This document shows positions 34,612 to 43,300 of a DNA stretch of 64,000 bases, one piece after another (positions within the stretch are counted from its first letter, which is position 1; the number at the start of each line of letters is the position of its first letter). The position numbers were made by a program, and so were the translations under genes. The notes under the pieces are model-generated. The model had not been told where the DNA came from. It saw only the letters and a program-made list of their open reading frames with translations, and searched no databases. Source of the DNA: UKL13-3 sp040387195 (lineage in GTDB: Bacteria > Bacteroidota > Bacteroidia > UKL13-3); the NCBI GenBank assembly GCA_040387195.1, contig JAZKEF010000011.1:186001-250000 (forward strand). The letters are read 5' to 3'.

Positions 34612-35049
34612 ATGAATACGTTATATTATAAAGAAATATACTTAAGGGACATTCAGAAATTGCATGATGAAATTGTCCAATATCCAACAGATGAGTCGTT
34701 ATGGGTAATACAACAGGGCGTCAGCAATTCGGGTGGAAATTTGTGTTTGCACCTTATAGGGAATTTACATCACTTTATTGGTGCCATATTGGGCAAAACA
34801 GGTTATGTGCGCAACCGCGAGGCTGAGTTTGCAACCAAGGGACTGACTAAACATGAATTGCTGGTGATGATCAGTGAAACACAGGCTATGTTACAATTAA
34901 CGTTTCCGATGCTTACGGAGGCTGATCTGGAAAAGGAATACCCGGTAGACTTTTTTGGTAAACGAACAACAGCATGGTATCTCAATCAGTTTCTCCTGCA
35001 TTTTCAATACCATTTAGGGCAAATCAATTACCACCGCAGAATAGGGTAA
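34612..35049 (+). CDS. DinB-family (DUF1572-like) protein
   Basis: A 145-residue four-helix bundle. Likely metal-ligand histidines appear in NLCLHLIGNLHHFIGA (about 44-59) and in FLLHFQYHLGQINYHRR (about 126-142), the two helices expected in DinB/YfiT folds. Members often act as thiol- (bacillithiol or mycothiol) dependent transferases, though most are uncharacterised. A ytxJ gene elsewhere in the window shows that bacillithiol-related chemistry may be present. The intervening region 35050-35192 holds only a repeat tract. Confidence 0.82.
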   Translation: MNTLYYKEIYLRDIQKLHDEIVQYPTDESLWVIQQGVSNSGGNLCLHLIGNLHHFIGAILGKTGYVRNREAEFATKGLTKHELLVMISETQAMLQLTFPMLTEADLEKEYPVDFFGKRTTAWYLNQFLLHFQYHLGQINYHRRIG

Positions 35050-35162
35050 TGTGGACAAAGAGGAAAGTAGGCAAATGAAATACAAAATTTAACTGACTAA
35101 CATTAACGTCAGCCGCTGTTATTATCGAATGTTCAAACAACAATGAGTTTTATATTTAAGAA

Positions 35163-35193
35163 TCAATAACTCAATAACAGAGTAATCAATAAC
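35163..35193. repeat. Octamer tract TCAATAAC
   Basis: Two tandem copies of TCAATAAC (35163-35178), a 7-bp spacer, then a third copy (35186-35193) that touches the stop codon of the leftward glycosyltransferase gene. Confidence 0.6.
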
Positions 35194-36344
35194 TACTCAA
35201 CCTTCCCCAACTCCTTGTACAAAGTAATGAGTTTGGCTTCCTCATGTGCCCAGTTATATACCGTCTCTGCTGCCTTTACTCCGTTCGAAGCATATTCATT
35301 GAGACGGGTAGAGTGGAAGAAGAGTTCATTCAATGCCCGGGCAATTTCCTGCTCATTATCAATTGCCACATATTTTCCAAGGGTATAACGGTCAATAATA
35401 TCTTTATAAATATGGTAGTTGCAGGAAAGTATCGGAAGTCCGGTAGCCATGTATTCAAAAAACTTGCGTTCGTGTGATAATAGAATTTCTTCGGGTTGAT
35501 TTTTTAAACATAAGCCAACTTTACATTTTTTCGAAATCTCGTAGCCCTCATCAGTACTCAGGTAACCATAAAAGTGTAATTGATCTTTCACTTCGTGGTA
35601 TTCAGCAAGTTTGCTCAGGATAGTATCAATATATTTTCCCTTGTATCCTACACAATGAAATTGGATTGTTTTTCCTTGTTGCTTCAGTAGATGCAAGGCT
35701 TTAATAACAGGAATCAGATCATAATAATAATCATACACTGTGCCAATGTAAAAGAGGTTGTTCTCAGCAATAGGTTGACGGTCGGTTACCCTGTATGCAT
35801 TAAACTGATCAAACTCGGCAAAATTTTGAATGATTACATGTTTTCGGGTAATGAAACGGTTTACAAACTCTGGTTTTGCAATCACCAATATAGTCGACAT
35901 GGTTTGTGCCGAAATCCATTCCAGAATCTTAAACATAAATCCAAGTATCCACCTGAACGCGTTTAAAATCCAAGGTTTACGCATAATATCCTCATACGTA
36001 TTTTCATGGATGTCATAGATTACCTTTTTACCGCTCACTGCAAAAAGAAAAGCAAAGGGAATCAGTTCGGCATCATGAATATGGTATATGTCGGCACGTT
36101 GTTTTAAGGCCAGAAAAAACACCTTCCAGGTAGTGAACAGCAGGCGGTAAATACGGTTGGCCGGTTTGGGAACGGCAATTACATTCACACCATTCAATAC
36201 GCCACTTTTAGTGCCAATACCAATATACGTTACATCAAAAAATTTGGCCAGTGAGGTGCATTCGCGGTGAAACACCCTGGTATCAGTAGTGGTGTGGACA
36301 CTAGCAAAATGGCACACCTTAAGTTTGTGTGCCGGCTTAGTCAT
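35193..36344 (-). CDS. Glycosyltransferase family 4
   Basis: A 383-residue GT-B enzyme. The N-terminal acceptor domain begins LKVCHFASVHTTTDTRVFHRE, with DIYHIHDAELIPFAF and VIYDIHENTYEDI typical of GT4. The C-terminal donor domain has LFYIGTVYDYYYDLIPVIKAL, LHFYGYLSTDEGYEISKKCKVGL and the E-x7-E type site HERKFFEYMATGLPILSC. There is no signal peptide; a hydrophobic patch near 125-150 may attach to the membrane. It overlaps the upstream glycosyltransferase gene by 8 bp. It is part of a surface glycan assembly operon, with unknown product. Confidence 0.9.
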   Translation of the reverse strand: MTKPAHKLKVCHFASVHTTTDTRVFHRECTSLAKFFDVTYIGIGTKSGVLNGVNVIAVPKPANRIYRLLFTTWKVFFLALKQRADIYHIHDAELIPFAFLFAVSGKKVIYDIHENTYEDIMRKPWILNAFRWILGFMFKILEWISAQTMSTILVIAKPEFVNRFITRKHVIIQNFAEFDQFNAYRVTDRQPIAENNLFYIGTVYDYYYDLIPVIKALHLLKQQGKTIQFHCVGYKGKYIDTILSKLAEYHEVKDQLHFYGYLSTDEGYEISKKCKVGLCLKNQPEEILLSHERKFFEYMATGLPILSCNYHIYKDIIDRYTLGKYVAIDNEQEIARALNELFFHSTRLNEYASNGVKAAETVYNWAHEEAKLITLYKELGKVE

Positions 36345-37467
36345 TTGTTAAGTGTAAGAGTTCGTTGCAGAGGTAGGTCCAGGTAAACTTCTGCTTTTCT
36401 ATTTTCAGGTTTTCAATAAAAAAGGATTCCTGCTGGTCGTTGTAAAAACGAATGATCGCATTAGCCACATCTGTTTTATCAACATTCACAATATACCCAA
36501 CCTTGTTATCGGGAACCAATTCGGCCAATCCGCCTACGTTGGTTACAATCATCGGTTTGTTATAGTAATAGGCAATTTGGGTAACACCACTTTGTGTGGC
36601 ATTCAAATAGGTTTGGATCACAACATCTGCTGCACAGAAATAATTGGAGACTTCACTGTTCGGAATAAAATCGTTGCTTAATATGACCGTATCGGTTAAT
36701 CCCAGCGCCTTTATCTGGTCAATATAGGGTTGAGCATCTTCATAAAACTCACCGGCAACAATCAGTTTGCAACCAAGTTGTTTGACACGCTCATCTGCAA
36801 ATGCCTCCAGTAACAAATGCAGTCCTTTATATTTCCGGATGAATCCGAAGAACAACAAATACTTTTGGTCGGCATCCAATCCGAGGATTTTCCGTGCTTC
36901 CGGTTTGCTTTTTTCGACACCGAACATGTCGTACATGGGGTGTGCAACATACCGTGCCGGTTTGTACTGATTAAGCTGTTTTAGTTGACCCAGAACGGAG
37001 TGCGACATAGTTAAAAATCCATCGCAAGCAGATGAAAAATACCGGGTAAACGGGGTGTCGAAAAACTTACGTTCGTGCGGAATGATATTATCCGTGATGG
37101 CTAAAATACGGGTGTGTTTGTTTGCCCTTACAAAACGTGCAATGGTTCCTAAAGCAGGTGCCATAAAACTCATCCAATACCTGAAAATAACAATATCGTA
37201 TTTGGCCATCCGGATCTTGCGCCCTACCGAAATCCAGTTAAATGGATTGATGGAATTTATTTCTGTGAGGATATTCAGATCATCGGGAGGAGCATCGGTA
37301 GAGAATTGTGTTTTTCCCGGAAAGAGCAACGAAGGGTATTGCAGCGAAAAACTCAGGATATCGCATTGATGTCCCATCGCTTTAAATTCGCGAGCCAGTC
37401 GTTCGTTATAAGTAGCAAGCCCGCCACGTAAAGGATAAGCAGGACCTACAATTAAAATTTTACTCAA
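36337..37467 (-). CDS. Glycosyltransferase family 4
   Basis: A 376-residue GT-B enzyme. It starts MSKILIVGPAYPLRGGLATYNERLA with the nucleotide-sugar-binding glycine loop, then DIVIFRYWMSFM and LAITDNIIPHERKFFD. The donor domain shows YLLFFGFIRKYKGLHLLLEAF, KLIVAGEFYED and the acidic site CAADVVIQTYLNATQSGVTQIAYYYNKPMIVTN. It overlaps both neighbouring glycosyltransferase genes by 8 bp, so the three are translationally coupled. The sugar and acceptor are unknown. Confidence 0.9.
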   Translation of the reverse strand: MSKILIVGPAYPLRGGLATYNERLAREFKAMGHQCDILSFSLQYPSLLFPGKTQFSTDAPPDDLNILTEINSINPFNWISVGRKIRMAKYDIVIFRYWMSFMAPALGTIARFVRANKHTRILAITDNIIPHERKFFDTPFTRYFSSACDGFLTMSHSVLGQLKQLNQYKPARYVAHPMYDMFGVEKSKPEARKILGLDADQKYLLFFGFIRKYKGLHLLLEAFADERVKQLGCKLIVAGEFYEDAQPYIDQIKALGLTDTVILSNDFIPNSEVSNYFCAADVVIQTYLNATQSGVTQIAYYYNKPMIVTNVGGLAELVPDNKVGYIVNVDKTDVANAIIRFYNDQQESFFIENLKIEKQKFTWTYLCNELLHLTND

Positions 37468-38428
37468 ATCCTATCTTTTGTTTGATGCCATAACTGTTTC
37501 TTTCTGAAGCATTGCGCGAAATCATTTCGCCCAAAAAGCCTGCTAAAAAGAGCTGAACGCCAATGATGGTGGTTACCAATGCCAAATAAAATAAAGGCTG
37601 GTCCGTTACACTGCGTTCATAAACCTGGTGGTATGAATTGTATATTTTTTCACCAATGAGGTAAAGGGTAAGGAAAAATCCGGAGAAAAAAGCCAGTGTA
37701 CCCAATACCCCAAAAAAGTGCATCGGACGTTTTCCGAACTTGGATACAAAAAAGATGGTCAGCAAATCCAGAAATCCATTGATAAAACGTTCGAGTCCGA
37801 ATTTGGTGGTGCCATACTTCCGTTCCCGGTGCGCCACTTCTTTTTCGGTGATCTTTCTAAAACCGGCCCATTTGGCTATCACCGGAATATACCGGTGCAT
37901 TTCATTATAAACCTCAATATTCTTCACCACTTCACTGTCGTATGATTTGAGACCGCAGTTAAAATCATGCAGGTTATCAATACCGCTCATTTTGCGTGTG
38001 GCCCAGTTAAACAATTTGGTCGGAAGGGTTTTACTGATCGGATCGTACCGTTTCTTTTTCCATCCGCTCACAATATCATAACCATCATCCACAATCATTT
38101 TATAGAGTGCAGGAATTTCATCGGGAGAGTCCTGTAAATCGGCATCCATCGTAATCACTACCTTGCCAATACATTCCTGAAAACCGATATTTAATGCAGC
38201 CGATTTTCCATAATTTCTTCTGAAACGGATGCCTTTTACCAACGGGTTTTTGGCCCGCAGTCCCATTATCACCTCCCACGACTTATCGGTACTGCCGTCA
38301 TCCATCATGATGATTTCGTAGGTAAAGGCATTTTCACTCATCACCCTTTCAATCCATTGCACCAGTTCGGGCAATGATTCTTCCTCGTTTATAAGTGGGA
38401 TGATGACAGATATATCTGGTTTCGTCAT
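37460..38428 (-). CDS. GT2 glycosyltransferase, polyprenyl-phosphate type
   Basis: A 322-residue DPM1/GtrB-like enzyme that loads a sugar on a lipid carrier. The catalytic domain (1-220) has DISVIIPLINEEESLPEL, MMDDGSTDKSWEV and TMDADLQDSPDEIPAL (DXD region), with CGLKSYDSEVV near 158. Two membrane hairpin segments follow at about 240-262 and 277-302. The stop overlaps the next gene and the start is one base from the DUF4199 stop. Probably the first step of the glycan pathway encoded by this operon. Confidence 0.93.
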   Translation of the reverse strand: MTKPDISVIIPLINEEESLPELVQWIERVMSENAFTYEIIMMDDGSTDKSWEVIMGLRAKNPLVKGIRFRRNYGKSAALNIGFQECIGKVVITMDADLQDSPDEIPALYKMIVDDGYDIVSGWKKKRYDPISKTLPTKLFNWATRKMSGIDNLHDFNCGLKSYDSEVVKNIEVYNEMHRYIPVIAKWAGFRKITEKEVAHRERKYGTTKFGLERFINGFLDLLTIFFVSKFGKRPMHFFGVLGTLAFFSGFFLTLYLIGEKIYNSYHQVYERSVTDQPLFYLALVTTIIGVQLFLAGFLGEMISRNASERNSYGIKQKIGFE

Positions 38429-38429
38429 G

Positions 38430-38987
38430 TTATTGGATCTCGTCTAACGGTTTGTTTTTGGTACGGACAATCAGCGCAATAATTAACGAAGGAATGGCGC
38501 CAAAAAGTACACTTGAAATATACTGTGATCCTAGTCGTGCAGGCGATTGGGAGAAGTCTTGTTCCTGCAAAGGAGCAATAGCCTTTTCAATATCTTCCTG
38601 ACTTGAACTGAATTTCTCCATCAGCGTTACTGTTTTTTCAATCGCTTTTTCCTTGATAAATTCTGAGAGGCTCGGATCAATAAGATTGTATAATACATAG
38701 TTGAAAACAGTTGTTACCAAAGCACCACCGGCAAAAGTGATGAGGCATATCAGGAAAGCTTCCTTAAAATCAATAGAACCGCCATTCAGTGATTTGTAAT
38801 TGCGTGCGGGTAAAACCATCAATACAATACTAATAACTATCATCACGCCACCAACTGCAAAAGATACCAGCAGGTTTTTGTCGATTGCATATAACAGCAG
38901 GTAAATAACGACCTGGGTAAAACCTAAAATAAGGCCGAATTTCATGCCTTGGTGTAATAGTGTTGGTTTTTGAGCGTCCATGTTCAT
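38430..38987 (-). CDS. DUF4199 membrane protein
   Basis: A 185-residue protein with four predicted membrane segments (about 13-33, 36-56, 75-97, 150-172), beginning LLHQGMKFGLILGFTQVVIYLLLY. The basic loop NYKSLNGGSIDFKEAFLICLITF is a DUF4199 signature. In this phylum such genes commonly precede a polyprenyl-phosphate glycosyltransferase, exactly as here, with a single-base gap. The function is unknown. MDAQKP at 38981 is an alternative start. Confidence 0.88.
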   Translation of the reverse strand: MNMDAQKPTLLHQGMKFGLILGFTQVVIYLLLYAIDKNLLVSFAVGGVMIVISIVLMVLPARNYKSLNGGSIDFKEAFLICLITFAGGALVTTVFNYVLYNLIDPSLSEFIKEKAIEKTVTLMEKFSSSQEDIEKAIAPLQEQDFSQSPARLGSQYISSVLFGAIPSLIIALIVRTKNKPLDEIQ

Positions 38988-39053
38988 AGTTGGGAGTGTT
39001 TAGTGGTTCAAATAAAACATTTTTATAGATTAAAACGGAATGAAAAGGAATCA

Positions 39054-39061
39054 TATTTTTG
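39054..39061 (+). promoter_or_regulatory. -7 element deciding the BtuF-like start
   Basis: TATTTTTG is a perfect TAnnTTTG and lies between two in-frame ATGs (39040 and 39070), so only the second could be translated from this promoter. Confidence 0.45.
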
Positions 39062-39069
39062 TTTTTGAA

Positions 39070-39891
39070 ATGAAACGAGTTTTTACCGACCAAATGAACA
39101 GGAGCGTGGAGGTGGAGTGGCCTCCCCAACGCATCGTATCGCTTGTGCCTTCCCAAACAGAGTTGTTGTATGATTTGGGTCTTCACAATGAGGTAGTTGG
39201 GCAAACGCTCTTCTGTATCCATCCTGCCGAAATGTTTGAGGTGAAACCCCGTGTAGGTGGTACAAAAAACTTTAAACAGGATAAAATTGCCGCCTTGGCA
39301 CCAGATTTAATTATAGGGAATAAAGAAGAAAATGATCAGACCGGCATTGAAGAATTGGCCAAATCGTATCCCGTTTGGATGAGTGATATCCAAACCCTAG
39401 ATGAGGCATTGGACATGATCCGGCAAATTGGTATGGTTGTGGACCGTGTCGAAAAGGCACAATTTATTGTGTCTCAAATCCAACAATCATATACAGCTCT
39501 GCCTGTCAACAGCCAACAACCAACATTTATCCAGCCAACGGCAGGAGCCAACTGCCTGTATTTAATCTGGCGCAACCCCTGGATGGCAGCCGGCCACGAT
39601 ACTTTTATCAATGATATGCTCAACCGTTTGGGTTTTAACAATGTTGTACAATCGTTCGCATCACGTTACCCGGAAGTAACACCGGAGCAATTGCAGCAAC
39701 TTCAACCCGATATTATTTTCCTGTCTTCGGAGCCCTATCCGTTTAAAGAAAAACATATACAGGAATTGCAACAACTTTGTCCGCAAGCCACCATTACACT
39801 GGTGGATGGAGAGTTATTCAGCTGGTATGGAAGCAGACTGGTACATTCTGCAACATATTTTAAAGAGCTTCTTTCCAGGCTTCCCAAATAA
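39070..39891 (+). CDS. Helical-backbone metal receptor / BtuF-like protein
   Basis: A 273-residue type III periplasmic-binding fold related to BtuF. It opens with EVEWPPQRIVSLVPSQTELLYDLGL and has LAPDLIIGNKEENDQ and LNRLGFNNVVQSFASRYPEVTPEQLQQLQPDIIFLSSEPYPF, as in cobalamin/iron chelate binders. It lacks a signal peptide with either start, which is usual for the cytoplasmic-looking homologues of this phylum. No permease or ATPase gene adjoins. The start at 39070 is favoured by the -7 element at 39054. The ligand is unknown. An EamA gene follows 19 bp after its stop. Confidence 0.82.
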   Translation: MKRVFTDQMNRSVEVEWPPQRIVSLVPSQTELLYDLGLHNEVVGQTLFCIHPAEMFEVKPRVGGTKNFKQDKIAALAPDLIIGNKEENDQTGIEELAKSYPVWMSDIQTLDEALDMIRQIGMVVDRVEKAQFIVSQIQQSYTALPVNSQQPTFIQPTAGANCLYLIWRNPWMAAGHDTFINDMLNRLGFNNVVQSFASRYPEVTPEQLQQLQPDIIFLSSEPYPFKEKHIQELQQLCPQATITLVDGELFSWYGSRLVHSATYFKELLSRLPK

Positions 39892-39910
39892 ACGGTTACT
39901 TTTGCCGGGC

Positions 39911-40807
39911 ATGAACAAACAAACTTCGCTTAATGCATGGCTGGCTTATGCGGCCGTTGCCTTTTTCTGGGGAACCACCTTTTTTGCCATTCGTGTTGGG
40001 GTTGAAACTTTTCCACCTTTTTTAATGGCTGGTTTCCGACACAGCATCGGAGGAATTTTAATTTGTGGCTATTTCCTCATGCGGGGCTATAAGATACCAC
40101 CTCTTAAGGATCTGAAAGTATTTGCCATTAATGGAATGCTAATGTTGGTACTCGGAAACGGACTCGTTACCTGGGCCGAACAGTATGTAAGCAGTGGACT
40201 GGCAGCGTTGATCTGTTCACTCACACCCATCTGGATCATCTGGATCAACTCCATCAGCGGCAAAAAGGAAAAATTCAACCTCATGGTCATTTCCGGAATT
40301 GTATTGTGCCTGGCCGGACAGCTCCTTATTTTTAAAGATAACCTGAAAGAGTTTGCCGACCCCAATTATACGCTTGGAATCATTTTTATTTTGATTGCAA
40401 ACCTTACCTGGGCCATTGGAACAGTGTATTCCAAAAACAACCAGACAGGTGTACATCCTTTATTTGGTGCGGGTTTACAAATGATATGCGGAGGCTTTGT
40501 ATTGGATGTGGTAGGAACAGGCATGGGCGAATGGAGCCGGATGCACCCCTCAACTGAAGGCATTTGGGCCCTGGCTTACTTAGTGGTGTTTGGTTCCATC
40601 ATTGCATATGGAGCTTATATGTATGTGCTCAAACAATTACCGGCCACCATTGTAAGTACCTACGCATATGTAAACACCATTGTGGCCGTGTTGCTGGGCT
40701 GGTGGGTGCTTGATGAACCGTTGAATGCCATAATCTGGACGGCAGTGGTGCTAACCCTAGCAGGAGTGTACCTCGTAAACAGGAGCTTTCAGCAAAAAAG
40801 TCAGTAA
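39911..40807 (+). CDS. EamA-family (DMT) transporter
   Basis: A 298-residue protein with ten membrane helices in two EamA repeats. The first begins AWLAYAAVAFFWGTTFFAIRVGVETFPPFLMAGFRH; the second contains LGIIFILIANLTWAIGTVYSK and ends ATIVSTYAYVNTIVAVLLGWWVLDEPLN. The substrates of this branch (amino acids, nucleosides or other metabolites) cannot be told from sequence. The start ATG 39911 lies 19 bp after the BtuF-like stop; the frame is open far upstream but overlaps that gene. Confidence 0.88.
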   Translation: MNKQTSLNAWLAYAAVAFFWGTTFFAIRVGVETFPPFLMAGFRHSIGGILICGYFLMRGYKIPPLKDLKVFAINGMLMLVLGNGLVTWAEQYVSSGLAALICSLTPIWIIWINSISGKKEKFNLMVISGIVLCLAGQLLIFKDNLKEFADPNYTLGIIFILIANLTWAIGTVYSKNNQTGVHPLFGAGLQMICGGFVLDVVGTGMGEWSRMHPSTEGIWALAYLVVFGSIIAYGAYMYVLKQLPATIVSTYAYVNTIVAVLLGWWVLDEPLNAIIWTAVVLTLAGVYLVNRSFQQKSQ

Positions 40808-40861
40808 CCAGGGTCGTCTTAAATCAAAACAGGAATAGTTTTGTTTATAACTATTGAACAA

Positions 40862-40875
40862 CTGTACCTGTACAG
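40862..40875. promoter_or_regulatory. Palindrome upstream of trxB
   Basis: CTGTAC-CT-GTACAG is a 6-bp inverted repeat with a 2-bp spacer, 35 bp before the trxB ATG. A second, weaker one (AATAGTT-N8-AACTATT, 40834-40855) lies just upstream. They are possible operators. Confidence 0.35.
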
Positions 40876-40910
40876 AAAATAATTTTACAGCTTTAAAAAT
40901 TTAAGTGAAC

Positions 40911-41870
40911 ATGTCGAATACTCCAGAAAAAATTGAATGCCTTATTATCGGAAGCGGACCAGCGGGTTATACAGCCGCTATTTATGCAGCGCGTGCGGAT
41001 ATGAAGCCGGTGGTTTATGCAGGAATGCAACCGGGCGGACAGCTTACCATTACAACAGATGTTGAAAATTACCCGGGATATCCCGATGGAATTATGGGAC
41101 CCGAAATGATGGAAAACTTCCGCAAACAGGCAGAGCGTTTGGGAACAGAGGTGCGTTATGGTATGGTTACCAAAGTAGATTTTACCGGAAAGCCGCCTTA
41201 TAAAATCCAGGTGGATGAGAAGCATGAAATTTTAGCAGAAACTATCATTATTTCAACAGGCGCATCAGCCAAATGGTTGGGCATTCCTTCCGAGGAAAAA
41301 CTAAACGGAAGAGGTGTTTCGGCTTGTGCGGTGTGTGATGGATTTTTCTTCCGCGGAAAGGATGTAGCAATTGTAGGAGCAGGTGATACCGCTTGTGAGG
41401 AAGCAAGTTACCTTGCTAAAATATGTAATAAAGTATACATGATTGTGCGCAGGGATGAGTTCCGCGCTTCGAAGGCCATGCAACACCGTGTGGAGAACAC
41501 TCCGAATATTGAAATTTTGTTCAACTCGGAAACGGATGAGATCCTGGGTGAAAACAAGGTAGAAGGTGTGCGTGTAAAAAATACCAAAACAGGCGAAACC
41601 AAAGAGTTTACTGCACAAGGATTTTTTGTGGCTATTGGTCACCAGCCCAACACCGAAATCTTTAAAGAATTTATTACCATGGATGAAACAGGTTATATCA
41701 TTACCCAACCGGATTCATCCAGAACAAATATAGAAGGTGTATTTGCCTGTGGCGATGCCCAGGATAAAGTATACCGTCAGGCTGTAACAGCGGCCGGAAC
41801 AGGATGTATGGCTGCATTGGATGCAGAACGTTACCTCTCGGCCAAACATGCTGCTGCTGGAGCACACTAA
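40911..41870 (+). CDS. trxB: Thioredoxin reductase
   Basis: A 319-residue NADPH-dependent flavoprotein. The FAD-binding GSGPAG is in CLIIGSGPAGYTAAIYAARA (10-29), the redox pair C139-A-V-C142 is in SACAVCDGFFF, the NADPH site is GAGDTACEEASYLA, and the second FAD strand is GVFACGDAQDKVYRQAVTAAGTG. Keeps thioredoxins reduced. ATG 40911 is taken rather than the GTG two codons upstream. The dienelactone hydrolase gene follows after 14 bp in the same direction. Confidence 0.97.
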   Translation: MSNTPEKIECLIIGSGPAGYTAAIYAARADMKPVVYAGMQPGGQLTITTDVENYPGYPDGIMGPEMMENFRKQAERLGTEVRYGMVTKVDFTGKPPYKIQVDEKHEILAETIIISTGASAKWLGIPSEEKLNGRGVSACAVCDGFFFRGKDVAIVGAGDTACEEASYLAKICNKVYMIVRRDEFRASKAMQHRVENTPNIEILFNSETDEILGENKVEGVRVKNTKTGETKEFTAQGFFVAIGHQPNTEIFKEFITMDETGYIITQPDSSRTNIEGVFACGDAQDKVYRQAVTAAGTGCMAALDAERYLSAKHAAAGAH

Positions 41871-41884
41871 CCCAAATCAAACCC

Positions 41885-42733
41885 ATGAAAAAACTTGTTT
41901 TAATATCCTTGCTGCTTGTTGCTGTTGTGAGCCGGGCACAGCACACATCGTGCTGCTCGGTAAATAGCATTACCAAAGCAAATGCAACACTCGCCATGAA
42001 CGAATCGTTTGCAAAAGCGCATGTAGAACCAATTCCATTCCTGCTCGAAAGCCCAAAGGGAGAGATGGTGGAGTTTACCACTGCTGATGGTAAAAAGGGC
42101 AGGGGGTATTTGATTAAAGCTGCTCAGAAAAGTAAAAAATACCTGTTCATCTTTCACGAATGGTGGGGACTGAATGATTATATCAAAAAGGAAGCGGAAC
42201 ATTTTTACGGAGACCTGAAAGATGTGAACGTACTGGCCATCGACCTGTATGATGGCAATATTGCAACTACCCGCGAAGAGGCTCAGAAATTTGTAGGTGA
42301 GATGACCGATGCACGTAACAGAACCATTATTAACGGAGCATTGGTGTATGCGGGTAAAGGCGCAAAAGTAATAACACTGGGCTGGTGCATGGGTGGTTCG
42401 TGGAGTTTGCAAACCGCTATTGAAGGTGGCAAAAAGGTAAAAGGATGCGTGATGTATTACGGATTTCCGGAGATGGACGTAGAGAAACTGAAAAAACTAA
42501 AAACCGATGTGCTGGGTATTTTTGCAGAAAAGGATGAACATATCAATGTTGAATTGGTAAAATCCTTTGAAGGAAAAGTAAAGGAAGCGGGAAAAAAGAT
42601 TGTGGTATATAATTATGTTGCCGGGCACGCATTTGCCAATCCCAGCAACCCTGATTATAATAAACAGGCGACCGAAGACGCTTATGATACCAAGGTTTTG
42701 CCGTATCTCAAAAAAGCATTGAAGGTTAAGTAA
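41885..42733 (+). CDS. Exported dienelactone hydrolase family protein
   Basis: A 282-residue alpha/beta hydrolase with an N-terminal signal peptide (MKKLVLISLLLVAVVSRAQ). The triad is C168 in LGWCMGGSWS, D217 in FAEKDEHI and H248 in VAGHAFANP; a conserved HEWWGLNDYIKKEAE segment starts at H91. Relatives hydrolyse lactones, but the substrate here is not known. ATG 41885 lies 14 bp behind trxB, so co-transcription is likely. CC at 23-24, following the cleavage site, could be a lipid or disulfide site, though no good lipobox is seen. Confidence 0.88.
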   Translation: MKKLVLISLLLVAVVSRAQHTSCCSVNSITKANATLAMNESFAKAHVEPIPFLLESPKGEMVEFTTADGKKGRGYLIKAAQKSKKYLFIFHEWWGLNDYIKKEAEHFYGDLKDVNVLAIDLYDGNIATTREEAQKFVGEMTDARNRTIINGALVYAGKGAKVITLGWCMGGSWSLQTAIEGGKKVKGCVMYYGFPEMDVEKLKKLKTDVLGIFAEKDEHINVELVKSFEGKVKEAGKKIVVYNYVAGHAFANPSNPDYNKQATEDAYDTKVLPYLKKALKVK

Positions 42734-42740
42734 CAATTGG

Positions 42741-42775
42741 GAAATTCGAATGTTGAAACACGAAATTCGAAAGGA
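42741..42775. repeat. Heptad tract GAANNNN
   Basis: Five 7-bp units all starting GAA: GAAATTC, GAATGTT, GAAACAC, GAAATTC, GAAAGGA. It begins seven bases after the dienelactone hydrolase stop. Confidence 0.6.
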
Positions 42776-42875
42776 AGAATACCCCGTAACTCAGTAACAA
42801 GATTTATATCAATTCCATAAATAAATGACCTGCAAACTTTAACATTGCAGGTCATTTTAGTTAGCACAAAATCAG

Positions 42876-43205
42876 ATGAATTGGAATAAAATAGAAAGCA
42901 CAGACCAATTGGCACATATTACACAGGAATCAAACGGCCAACCCATATTGTTATTTAAACATAGCACCCGTTGTTCCATTAGTTCAGCAGCTTTAGCCAG
43001 GCTTGAGCGGAGTTGGGTTGAGGATAATGGTATTAAGCCCTACTACCTCGATTTATTGGCCTACCGCCCGCTGTCTATGGAAATAGCTGCTTTATTCGGA
43101 GTTGAGCACGAGTCGCCACAAGCATTGCTCATCAGCAACGGAAAATGTGTGTACCACGAATCGCATATGGGAATTAACGTTTCCGACATGCTGAGTGTGT
43201 TGTAA
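42876..43205 (+). CDS. ytxJ: Bacillithiol-system monothiol protein YtxJ
   Basis: A 109-residue thioredoxin-fold protein. The single redox cysteine C33 is in LLFKHSTRCSISSAALARLE, the diagnostic segment of YtxJ, followed by PYYLDLLAYRPLSMEIAALFGVEHESPQALLIS with the cis-Pro loop (SPQ). YtxJ proteins are linked to bacillithiol redox control; presence suggests that this organism makes bacillithiol, though no bsh gene is in the window. It lies near trxB. Confidence 0.9.
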   Translation: MNWNKIESTDQLAHITQESNGQPILLFKHSTRCSISSAALARLERSWVEDNGIKPYYLDLLAYRPLSMEIAALFGVEHESPQALLISNGKCVYHESHMGINVSDMLSVL

Positions 43206-43285
43206 TTAACCACTGGTTGTACAATATGGTGGAGTTTCTGCACATGCTGTTGAAATTCATTTGAAGACCACTCACCACCTAATGC

Positions 43286-43293
43286 TATTTTCG
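43286..43293 (+). promoter_or_regulatory. -7 element of the GT2 gene
   Basis: TATTTTCG ends seven bases before ATG 43301, with TTG at 43261-43263 as a possible -33 at slightly long spacing (22 bp). Confidence 0.4.
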
Positions 43294-43300
43294 CAGGGTT

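Noticed and set aside
34612..35049. DinB-like protein as a bacillithiol transferase
   Set aside because: The fold is supported by two histidine-bearing helices, but nothing in sequence shows which thiol, if any, it uses.
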